From NCBI GenBank assembly GCA_947177435.1, contig CAMWUM010000138.1, positions 1 through 5,850 on the forward strand: DNA of 5,850 nucleotides, in the 5' to 3' direction. The position numbers were made by a program, and so were the translations under genes. Source of the stretch: an uncultured Muribaculaceae bacterium. Its GTDB lineage: Bacteria > Bacteroidota > Bacteroidia > Bacteroidales > Muribaculaceae. Shown here in pieces: positions 1-5,396 of this stretch (position 1 is the first letter of the stretch; each line of letters opens with the position of its first letter). The notes beneath the pieces are model-generated. The model did no database searches and was not told the origin of the DNA. It saw only the letters and a program-made list of their open reading frames with translations.

Positions 1-20
1 GTTTTGTAGATTCATTATGA
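1..20 (+). CDS. 3' end of a probable type II antitoxin gene (partial)
   Basis: Only the last codons are visible. In the frame beginning at base 3 the sequence reads FVDSL and then TGA at 18-20. That stop overlaps the toxin's ATG (17-19) as ATGA, the coupling usually seen between an antitoxin and a downstream YafQ/RelE toxin. The inference rests on this junction and on the family rule that YafQ toxins are preceded by a DinJ/RelB-type antitoxin. A competing stop, TAG at 7-9, lies in another frame, so the reading frame is not certain. The DNA-binding part of the protein lies outside the window. Confidence 0.3.
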
Positions 21-286
21 ACACCCTAAAACTAACTTCACAGTTTAAGAAGGACCTTAAACGGTACAAACATAAGGCAGCCATTCTTGATAAACTTGAA
101 GCAATATTAAACCTGTTGGTGTCAGGTGAACCAATCCCGGAAATCCATCGACCACATATTCTTACAGGCAATTACAAGGGATATATGGAGTGCCATGTCG
201 AGAGTGACACCTTGCTTATATGGTGGGATAAGGAGACTGGAATTATTAAATTAGTCCGATTCGGTACGCATTCCGAACTGTTTTAG
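17..286 (+). CDS. yafQ: YafQ-family type II toxin (RelE/ParE-superfamily mRNA interferase)
   Basis: An 89-residue protein of normal YafQ length. Members of this family cut mRNA on the ribosome and are neutralised by a cognate antitoxin encoded just upstream. The N-terminus (L6 to Y17, rich in K) matches the family's first helix. The C-terminal half carries the recognisable pattern: H47-x-L-x-G, C59-H60 with D64 four residues on, LLIWW (66-70), and the ending R81-F-G-T-H85-S-E-L-F89. H47, H60, D64, H85 and F89 fall where E. coli YafQ has its catalytic and substrate-contacting H50, H63, D67, H87 and F91, so the enzyme looks intact. The ATG was chosen because it overlaps the preceding stop as ATGA. 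The gene is visibly AT-richer than the genes to its right, consistent with horizontal acquisition. It converges on the M56-TonB gene, with a GC hairpin between them. Family assignment is firm; activity in the host is inferred. Confidence 0.87.
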   Translation: MNTLKLTSQFKKDLKRYKHKAAILDKLEAILNLLVSGEPIPEIHRPHILTGNYKGYMECHVESDTLLIWWDKETGIIKLVRFGTHSELF

Positions 287-299
287 GACAAACAGGAAA

Positions 300-327
300 C
301 CGGGGCGCGCTTGGAGGCGCGCCCCGG
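300..327 (-). terminator. Strong GC-rich hairpin between convergent genes, probable terminator
   Basis: A perfect 11-bp stem (300-310 pairs with 317-327, arm CCGGGGCGCGC) closes a 6-base loop. Read on the - strand, it starts 24 bases after the M56-TonB stop codon and is followed by TTTCCTGTTTG, a broken U tract, so it best fits as the intrinsic terminator of the repressor-peptidase operon. Read on the + strand it lies 13 bases after the toxin stop but lacks a following U tract, so termination in that direction would be weaker. Confidence 0.75.
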
Positions 328-351
328 CGGGTATGGATTAAAACTGCTGGG

Positions 352-1902
352 TTACTTTTGCTTGAACTGGATGGGGATGGAGTAGCTTACGGCTACTGGC
401 TTTCCGCCGACGGTGCCTGGGGTCCACTTTTCGGTGAGGGCTTCTTTGACTGCGTCGATAGCTATTTGGTCGAGGTCGCCGTAGCCGCAGGATTTCATGC
501 GCCGCACGTTGCCGATTGTACCGTCGGGGTAGACGGTGAAGCTGACCACGCAGCGGCCGTCGGCTTCGGGTTTCCACGTCCTCGACGGGTCGGGAAATGT
601 AAGTTTGCTCATAACTGCCTGCATGATGGCAGTCTCCCCTCCGGGGTACTGAGGCATCACTTCTGGAGCCTCGAATACCTCAACCTCTCCGCCACCAAAC
701 TTGACGGTAAATTCCTTGCCGTTGGCGGTAAACGTCAAACTTGCAGGACCGCTATCTGCGGCAGCTATGGGGAACACAGCGGAGATAGTGGCGCTCCCAT
801 CAGTGAGGTGGCACTCCATCGATTTGGCGTCGGAAGTCTTGCCTAACGAAGTCAGCTTGCAGTCCGATACTGTCAGGTTGTTGCCAAGGTTTTCGCCTAT
901 TATGACGATAACGATATCGCCGGCATCATTGATCTCGATGTGGCCGAACTTGAAATTGTTGGCTGTGATTTCGCCATTTGCAGAATTATCGCTAACTTTG
1001 CCGACGATTGCGCTGCTGGAGCTAATCGTTGAGATGGCGGCGCGTACCGTAGGCACGGCGGCCACGCCGAGTGCCAATGCGAACATCGGCACAAGTGTCA
1101 GGGCCTTCAATTTGCGGCCCGCACCACTTTTCTTTTTGTACATCATGGTGATACGTTTTTTAAGTTTACTATGATTCAGGCTGTTGGCTAAGGACGGGAA
1201 TCTGGAGCCTACAGCCTTTTTTATTAGCAACAATTGATATTCTTGAGCGTTGTGCCCGGAGTCGAGCACCGCATTATCCGCCTGGTATTCGTGAACAAGC
1301 ATAAGCGAATCGCGCATAAGCCATGCTGCCGGGTTGAACCAGTTGACCACGCACACGGCCTGTGCCACCAGCAGGTCAATCCAATGGCGACTTCGTATAT
1401 GCCCCAACTCGTGAGCGAGGACTTGGACTCCGCTTTCGGCAAAGTCCTTTCGACTCACTACCACATACCCCATCCAGCTGAACGGCGCCAGCCCCTCACA
1501 GTCAGTCAGCACAAGCATGCAGCCGCTATGCTTTATCTTTTCGCCTCGGCTTACTATTCTAACCAGCTTGACCCAAGTCACGATCGTTTTGATACCGACT
1601 GCGGCCATACCTGCCATATATATCCAAATAAGAATGGTGCCCCAGACAGGCACATCCACCGATGTGGCATCCACAACCACTTGGCCAATCTCAAGCGCCA
1701 AGACCGGCTCTGACGAGCCCCGGGTGAATTGCTCGGCAATCTTCATCATCGGCACTGCCGCAAAAGCCAGCACATAGATGGCCAAGAGGATGGCGCGGTT
1801 ATAGGCATGCTGATTGTCCCTTGCCAGCAACACTTGGTAAGGCAGGTACAAGGCCAGCAACACCAGACCGCTCAATATGGAATATGACAATAGCTCACCC
1901 AT
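352..1902 (-). CDS. BlaR1/MecR1-like M56 membrane metallopeptidase with C-terminal TonB domain
   Basis: A 516-residue inner-membrane protein. Predicted membrane segments lie near residues 3-22, 36-52, 87-110 and 268-286. Between the third and fourth is the M56 protease domain, expected in the cytoplasm: HELGH at 164-168 supplies two zinc-binding histidines and the catalytic glutamate, and HEYQAD at 204-209 supplies the third ligand (E205). The segment SKLKKRITMM just before the fourth helix is typical of Bacteroidota members. After the fourth helix comes a beta-rich stretch (about 296-405), perhaps Ig-like, with cysteines C348 and C364. It is followed by a TonB C-terminal domain (about 412-516), with MPQYPGG at 416-422, YPDGTIGNV at 458-466 and KWTPG at 492-496. 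In BlaR1, ligand binding outside triggers proteolysis inside and loss of the repressor. Here there is no penicillin-binding domain, so the signal is probably not a beta-lactam. The start codon lies one base after the repressor's stop, so the two genes are co-transcribed and probably translationally coupled. Confidence 0.9.
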   Translation of the reverse strand: MGELLSYSILSGLVLLALYLPYQVLLARDNQHAYNRAILLAIYVLAFAAVPMMKIAEQFTRGSSEPVLALEIGQVVVDATSVDVPVWGTILIWIYMAGMAAVGIKTIVTWVKLVRIVSRGEKIKHSGCMLVLTDCEGLAPFSWMGYVVVSRKDFAESGVQVLAHELGHIRSRHWIDLLVAQAVCVVNWFNPAAWLMRDSLMLVHEYQADNAVLDSGHNAQEYQLLLIKKAVGSRFPSLANSLNHSKLKKRITMMYKKKSGAGRKLKALTLVPMFALALGVAAVPTVRAAISTISSSSAIVGKVSDNSANGEITANNFKFGHIEINDAGDIVIVIIGENLGNNLTVSDCKLTSLGKTSDAKSMECHLTDGSATISAVFPIAAADSGPASLTFTANGKEFTVKFGGGEVEVFEAPEVMPQYPGGETAIMQAVMSKLTFPDPSRTWKPEADGRCVVSFTVYPDGTIGNVRRMKSCGYGDLDQIAIDAVKEALTEKWTPGTVGGKPVAVSYSIPIQFKQK

Positions 1903-1903
1903 G

Positions 1904-2284
1904 TCATTTGCCTTTGTTTTCGACCAGGCTGAGCAATTCTTTCAACTCCTCAGCCGTGATTTTCTCTTCCTGCACCAGGGCGGATACGGCGCCGAAATAG
2001 CTGCCGCCAAAGTAATTCTTTACAATATCGCCAAGACTCTTACTGCGGTACTCCTCTTTTTGCGGCACCGCAAAATAACGGAACGACCCGCCAACCTCGC
2101 TATGGTCTACGTAGCCTTTCGCCTCAAGCCGGCGAACCACAGTGGATATGGTGTTGAAGTGCGGATGGGGCTCGGGGTAGAGTTCTACGAGTTGGCTCAC
2201 CGCTATGGGCCCGTGCTCCCAAAGCAGCCGCATCAGCTCCTCTTCCTTGGGCGTTAACCTATCTTTCTTATCCTTCCTTTCCAT
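1904..2284 (-). CDS. BlaI/MecI/CopY-family winged-helix repressor
   Basis: A 126-residue protein of the usual size for the family. An N-terminal winged helix (about 10-75) includes LTPKEEELMRLLWEHGP, family-typical for the first helices, and the recognition helix around N44-TISTVVRRLEAKG (44-57). The wing follows as GGSFRYF (65-71). A C-terminal helical region (about 77-122) is the expected dimerisation domain. Such repressors bind as dimers to inverted repeats and are inactivated through the partner membrane peptidase, encoded here one base downstream. Two identical 17-bp palindromic sites lie directly upstream, one of them abutting the ATG, so the gene almost certainly represses its own operon. 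The C-terminal region seems to lack the Asn-Phe pair cleaved in staphylococcal BlaI/MecI: the sequence runs ALVQEEKIT (102-110) where those proteins have a longer LVLNFVEKE-like stretch. Release may therefore work differently. The family call is firm; the regulated genes beyond this operon are unknown. Confidence 0.92.
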   Translation of the reverse strand: MERKDKKDRLTPKEEELMRLLWEHGPIAVSQLVELYPEPHPHFNTISTVVRRLEAKGYVDHSEVGGSFRYFAVPQKEEYRSKSLGDIVKNYFGGSYFGAVSALVQEEKITAEELKELLSLVENKGK

Positions 2285-2301
2285 AAACTATTTTTGTAGT
2301 T
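2285..2301. promoter_or_regulatory. Operator copy 1 for the BlaI-type repressor
   Basis: The 17-mer AAACTATTTTTGTAGTT contains inverted arms AACTA (2286-2290) and TAGTT (2297-2301). On the - strand it reads AACTAC-AAAA-ATAGTT, an AACTAY palindrome with a 4-base spacer. It lies immediately before the repressor's start codon (ATG complement at 2282-2284), downstream of the predicted transcription start, where bound repressor would block initiation or early elongation. An exact second copy lies 33 bp away. Function is inferred from symmetry, duplication and position. Confidence 0.75.
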
Positions 2302-2308
2302 GATGCCG

Positions 2309-2339
2309 CAAAATTACAAACTATTTTTGTAGTTACAAT
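2309..2339 (-). promoter_or_regulatory. Bacteroidota-type promoter of the repressor / M56-TonB operon
   Basis: On the - strand the -7 box is TAATTTTG (complement of 2309-2316), a full match to TAnnTTTG. The -33 element is ATTG (complement of 2336-2339), three of four bases of TTTG. Nineteen bases separate ATTG from the -7 box, the normal spacing for this promoter class. The predicted start is near 2303, giving a leader of about 20 bases. Operator copy 2 fills the spacer and copy 1 occupies the leader. Confidence 0.72.
2318..2334. promoter_or_regulatory. Operator copy 2 for the BlaI-type repressor
   Basis: Identical over 17 bp to the copy at 2285-2301, with the same AACTA/TAGTT arms. It sits wholly within the 19-base spacer between the -33 and -7 elements of the operon promoter, so a bound dimer would exclude RNA polymerase. 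The two sites are 33 bp apart centre to centre, close to three helical turns, so dimers would lie on the same face of the DNA and could cooperate. No sequencing of binding is available; the assignment rests on pattern and position. Confidence 0.78.
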
Positions 2340-2383
2340 GGTTCGGTCTAGTTCTTAGCGATTTTTAACTAGTTGTGGCACTG

Positions 2384-2405
2384 GGGATGCTCCGTGGAGC
2401 ATCCC
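2384..2405 (+). terminator. Orphan terminator-like hairpin in the divergent intergenic region
   Basis: GGGATGCTCC at 2384-2393 is the exact inverse of GGAGCATCCC at 2396-2405. The innermost pair cannot close over two bases, so the practical structure is a 9-bp stem with a CGTG tetraloop. It is followed on the + strand by TACTTTTTGG (five T at 2409-2413), the polarity of a + strand intrinsic terminator. No + strand gene lies upstream of it within the window except at the far left, and the ribH promoter lies downstream. It may insulate ribH from upstream transcription, end an unseen short RNA, or be a dispersed repeat. Confidence 0.5.
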
Positions 2406-2420
2406 TACTTTTTGGGGCAT

Positions 2421-2455
2421 TTTGTGGGTGATATGGTGGATTTTTTGTAAATTTG
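2421..2455 (+). promoter_or_regulatory. Promoter of ribH
   Basis: The -7 box TAAATTTG at 2448-2455 matches TAnnTTTG fully. A TTTG at 2421-2424 can serve as the -33 element, but the 23-base gap is somewhat longer than the usual 19-21, so the -33 assignment is weaker than the -7. Transcription would begin near 2460, leaving an A-rich leader of about 20 bases before the ATG at 2481. No FMN riboswitch fits in this short leader. Confidence 0.62.
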
Positions 2456-2480
2456 CATTGAAATTAAAAACGCATACCGC

Positions 2481-2954
2481 ATGTCACAACATACGCCCAA
2501 GAGCAAAGCACCCAAGATCAAGGATTTAAGAGTGGCGATAGTCACGGCCGAATGGAACGAGCACATCAACACCCGCATGGTTGACAGTGCGCTGGCCTTT
2601 TTTAAGGAGGCAGGCATCGAGGCGGATACGTTCACCGTGCCAGGCGCAGTCGAGCTTACGTTCGGCGCCTCGCAACTCATCGAGTCGTCGCTCTTCGACG
2701 CAGTCATCGCCTTCGGCACTGTCATACGCGGCGGCACACCCCACTTCGACTATGTATGCCAGAGCGTTACGCAGGGCATCACGGGCCTCAATGCCGATTG
2801 CGACATACCCGTAATCTTCGGCGTGCTTACCGTCGACTGCGAGCAGGACGCCCTCGACCGCGCAGGCGGCCCGATGAGTGACAAGGGACGCGAATGCGCC
2901 GAGGCCGCGGTGAAGATGGTGGCCTTCAAGCGCAGGGTTATGAACCTTGAATGA
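2481..2954 (+). CDS. ribH: 6,7-dimethyl-8-ribityllumazine synthase
   Basis: A 157-residue cytoplasmic enzyme of normal family length. It condenses 5-amino-6-ribitylamino-uracil with 3,4-dihydroxy-2-butanone 4-phosphate to give the lumazine that riboflavin synthase turns into riboflavin. The family motifs occur in order: W25-N26 near the N-terminus (pyrimidine stacking position), TVPGAVEL (52-59), GTVIRGGTPHFDYV (79-92) with the proton-transfer histidine H88, GI at 99-100, and PVIFGVLTVD (110-119) with EQ at 121-122 and the phosphate-binding D126-R127-AGG. H88 and R127 coincide in number with the Bacillus subtilis enzyme. RGG replaces the commoner RGE/RGD after I82, a small variation. The first 12 or so residues are a charged extension. 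The gene stands apart from any other riboflavin gene in the window and has its own TAnnTTTG promoter. There is no obvious terminator before the next gene, so read-through is likely. Confidence 0.95.
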   Translation: MSQHTPKSKAPKIKDLRVAIVTAEWNEHINTRMVDSALAFFKEAGIEADTFTVPGAVELTFGASQLIESSLFDAVIAFGTVIRGGTPHFDYVCQSVTQGITGLNADCDIPVIFGVLTVDCEQDALDRAGGPMSDKGRECAEAAVKMVAFKRRVMNLE

Positions 2955-2963
2955 TATTTTTTA

Positions 2964-3010
2964 ATGGCGCATAGTCCTAAATTCAATGATTTTTCGTAAC
3001 TTTGCGCCAT
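2964..3010. repeat. 8-bp inverted repeat around the polyprenyl synthase promoter
   Basis: ATGGCGCA at 2964-2971 is the exact inverse of TGCGCCAT at 3003-3010, with 31 bases between. The right arm overlaps the end of the -7 box and the expected start of transcription, while the left arm lies a few bases past where the -33 element would be. This could be a bipartite regulator site or a chance match. As an RNA structure it could form only in read-through transcripts from ribH. Confidence 0.35.
2997..3004 (+). promoter_or_regulatory. -7 box of the polyprenyl synthase promoter
   Basis: TAACTTTG fully matches TAnnTTTG and lies 17 bases before the ATG at 3021, giving a leader of roughly 10 bases. 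No convincing TTTG was found 19-21 bases upstream, so only the -7 element is called. Together with read-through from ribH, it would supply transcription of the downstream gene. Confidence 0.58.
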
Positions 3011-3020
3011 ATTTTCAACA

Positions 3021-3998
3021 ATGGCCGATCAAAACTCCATACAGCAGTCGATAGCCCCCGAGTTGGAGGCTCTTAACGCACGCATCCGCAAGCAGTTGGG
3101 CAGCAACAGCCCGCTTATGGATACGGTCATTGACACCTACCTCCGCAAAAAGGGCAAGCAGCTGCGCCCGATAGTGGTGATACTCACGGCCAAGATGCTC
3201 GGCCAGGTCAACGACAGCACTCTGGCCGCCGCAGCCGCCGTCGAACTGCTGCACAACGCCTCGCTCATTCACGACGACGTCATCGACAACTCGATGACCC
3301 GCCGCAGCGAACCAACCATCAACTCGATTTGGGACAACCATATCGCAGTGCTCGTGGGCGATTTCTTTGTGTCTTCGGCCATGCAGCAGGCTATCGCCAC
3401 CGGCGACATACGCGTGATCGACTCGCTCTGCTATCTTGGCAAACTCCTGTCGCTCGGCGAACTTGACCAAATCTACAACGCTCGCCACCACCACCTGTCG
3501 GAGGACGCATATTTCCATATCATCGAGTACAAGACGGCCTCGCTGTTTGTGGCCTGCGCCAAGATGGGATGCGCCACCGTCGGTGCCGACGAGGCTACAA
3601 CCGAGCGCCTGTCGGAGTTCGCCAGGCTGATGGGCCTATGCTTCCAGATTCGCGACGACATCTACGATTACTATAGCCACGACATCGGCAAGCCCACGGG
3701 CAACGACCTGCGCGAAGGCAAGATCACGCTGCCCCTGCTCCATGCACTGCTCACGGCCGACGCTCCACGCCACGACGAGATGCTCGCGCTCTCAGCCAAG
3801 GAAATGCTCTCCGACAGCGAAATCGCTACCCTGCTGTCCTACGCCATCGAGCAGGGCGGCATCGACTACGCCTACGACCGCATGGCCGAACTTCGCGACC
3901 GCGCCGCCGCCATCCTTGCCGACTTCCCGACAAGCCAAGCCTCCGAAAGCCTTCTGGCCCTCTTCGACCAAATCGTAGCCCGACCCGAAAAGATTTAA
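3021..3998 (+). CDS. ispB: Long-chain all-trans polyprenyl diphosphate synthase
   Basis: A 325-residue trans-prenyltransferase, normal for the family. It extends an allylic diphosphate with isopentenyl diphosphate units; in Bacteroidota the product normally supplies the menaquinone side chain. The diagnostic motifs are GKQLRP (45-50, diphosphate binding), the first aspartate-rich motif D85-D86-V-I-D89 followed by R94-R95, GELDQ (146-150), K171-T172, the second aspartate-rich motif D212-D213-I-Y-D216, and GKPTGNDLREGKITLPLL (223-240). The residues four and five before D85 are small (S81, A80), as expected of enzymes that leave room for a long product rather than stopping at C15 or C20. Product length cannot be read with certainty, and the ispB symbol denotes the family. 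The gene has its own -7 box upstream. Its TAA stop overlaps the stop of the convergent flippase gene by four bases, so no intergenic terminator exists. Confidence 0.93.
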   Translation: MADQNSIQQSIAPELEALNARIRKQLGSNSPLMDTVIDTYLRKKGKQLRPIVVILTAKMLGQVNDSTLAAAAAVELLHNASLIHDDVIDNSMTRRSEPTINSIWDNHIAVLVGDFFVSSAMQQAIATGDIRVIDSLCYLGKLLSLGELDQIYNARHHHLSEDAYFHIIEYKTASLFVACAKMGCATVGADEATTERLSEFARLMGLCFQIRDDIYDYYSHDIGKPTGNDLREGKITLPLLHALLTADAPRHDEMLALSAKEMLSDSEIATLLSYAIEQGGIDYAYDRMAELRDRAAAILADFPTSQASESLLALFDQIVARPEKI

Positions 3999-5389
3999 GC
4001 ACGCCTGCGGCGGGCGAGTAGAGCTGTGAGTGCGCAGGCCGGTAACATCAACGCGGGGGCCCACCAACCGATATGACGCAGCAGTATGGCTGATGCGGCG
4101 ATGGCTATGGCGGCCAGGGCTGTGAATGCGCTTTTACGGCTTAAGTGCAGGCCGTAGCGCCAATGGCATACGCCGACCACGGCGCCGGCATAGATGGCGT
4201 ACCAAAGGGCATACGACAGGCCCAAGCCGGGAATCCCCCAATAATCGTAGAATAGGATATTTAGCGCCAAGCCTATCACCGCACTGGCAATTTCTACTAC
4301 CACGAAGCATTTGCCGTCGGCTCGGGCCACGACAACGAAGGAATGGCAGTAGGCGATGGCGCGGAACACTGCGCCGCCTATGCCGAAAAGTATCATAGGC
4401 ACAATTGGGAGGAAGGCGTCGGTGTACAGAATGCGCACCATCAACTCGTCGGCCATCGTGAAAGCCACCACCAGCGGCGCAAGCACGCACATCAGCAGCG
4501 CCACCTCGTGCGATACCACGCGAGTGGCAATCCGCGTACGCATAGCCACCGACGACAGACGGGGATAAAACTCCATGCCAATAGCGGTGAACACAATGCC
4601 TACATAATTGACCATCAGAGTATAGCCTGCCTGATATAGGCCTACGGCATCGAGACCGTCGCGGAGCGCAAGGAAAGACTTGAAGATATATGACGCCCCA
4701 AGGGCCACGAGCGACGACACGGTGAGGTAAGCGCCAAGCCGCAGAAAGCCTTTACCTTCGGCCATCTTCTGCCGCCACGGCATGCGCACGCCGGCATAAC
4801 GGCAACTGATAAGCGACGCCGCCATCGATGACAAACCAAATACTATAAGCGAGGGAATGATGCTCCCCTCTCCAAGCAGGAAATACATCGGCGCGGATAG
4901 GGCCGTACCCACCACCGACCCCCACATCACTGCGTGGGCCAAGCGCTTAAGTTGGCCGGTGCCTTGCAGTATGGTTTGTTCACCGCCGGTGATGGACGAA
5001 CAAAAGAGCACCACCGAGAGCGAGGCGAAAGCCCACCACCAGTCGAGGGTTTTAAAACTGATAAAACTTAGGACGGGAGAGAGGGCAATAATCGCAACTG
5101 CGCCAAACATGCCAAGCACACGGGCCCACCAGCGTACCGCACTTGCCATACGCCGTCGTCCGGCCTCGGATGCGTCGGCGATGTCACGCACAGCGCTCTG
5201 CCGCATATTTAACTGCGTGGCCGTTGCCATCAACTCTATCACGGCATTGAAGATGCCGAAAAGGCCCACGCCAACCGAACCGATGGCTATGGCTATCAAT
5301 TTGGCGCGCACGATGCTGCACAAAATGCCCACCGACTGCACCGACCCGAACACCCCCAGGGCCTTCAACACCTTTTGCGACGCTGACAT
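3995..5389 (-). CDS. MOP-superfamily polysaccharide flippase (O-antigen translocase type)
   Basis: A 464-residue, almost wholly hydrophobic protein with about 14 predicted membrane helices (roughly 11-28, 32-55, 93-113, 118-136, 152-172, 176-197, 219-240, 252-272, 295-312, 327-347, 362-380, 385-408, 421-438 and 442-459). The opening region, with FGSVQSV (14-20), IVRAKLIAIAIGSVGVGLFG (26-45) and LNMRQSAVRDIA (60-71), resembles Wzx-like translocases that move undecaprenyl-linked glycans across the inner membrane. Basic and small residues near R28 and K30 fit the polar lining of this family. It ends in a basic tail, RRRRA. The ATG lies 7 bases after the stop of the EnvC-like gene, so the two form an operon. 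No glycosyltransferase or polymerase gene is visible, so this is not clearly a capsule or O-antigen locus, and the transported lipid-linked glycan is unknown. Other MOP members, such as MurJ-like or unassigned exporters, remain possible. Confidence 0.85.
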   Translation of the reverse strand: MSASQKVLKALGVFGSVQSVGILCSIVRAKLIAIAIGSVGVGLFGIFNAVIELMATATQLNMRQSAVRDIADASEAGRRRMASAVRWWARVLGMFGAVAIIALSPVLSFISFKTLDWWWAFASLSVVLFCSSITGGEQTILQGTGQLKRLAHAVMWGSVVGTALSAPMYFLLGEGSIIPSLIVFGLSSMAASLISCRYAGVRMPWRQKMAEGKGFLRLGAYLTVSSLVALGASYIFKSFLALRDGLDAVGLYQAGYTLMVNYVGIVFTAIGMEFYPRLSSVAMRTRIATRVVSHEVALLMCVLAPLVVAFTMADELMVRILYTDAFLPIVPMILFGIGGAVFRAIAYCHSFVVVARADGKCFVVVEIASAVIGLALNILFYDYWGIPGLGLSYALWYAIYAGAVVGVCHWRYGLHLSRKSAFTALAAIAIAASAILLRHIGWWAPALMLPACALTALLARRRRA

Positions 5390-5396
5390 AGCTGTG

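Noticed and set aside
358..1174. Long + strand open frames (162 and 157 codons) opposite the M56-TonB gene
   Set aside because: They are antisense to a clearly conserved protein, have no promoter or recognisable domain, and are expected by chance opposite moderately GC-rich coding DNA.
1877..2257. 126-codon + strand frame opposite the repressor gene
   Set aside because: The - strand product is an unmistakable BlaI-family protein; the antisense translation shows no family features.
352..2284. A beta-lactam resistance control locus
   Set aside because: There is no penicillin-binding sensor domain and no beta-lactamase or PBP2a gene in the window; the similarity is to the regulator families only.
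2384..2405. The hairpin as terminator of the repressor operon or as a ribH riboswitch
   Set aside because: It lies upstream of the repressor promoter, has its T run on the + strand side, and lies before the ribH promoter rather than within its leader.
3015..3518. 167-codon - strand frame opposite the prenyl synthase
   Set aside because: The + strand carries both aspartate-rich motifs in order; the antisense frame has no support.
3021..5389. Prenyl synthase and flippase as one lipid-carrier pathway
   Set aside because: The genes converge rather than form an operon, and the glycan carrier undecaprenyl phosphate is made by a cis-prenyltransferase, whereas this enzyme is of the trans type.
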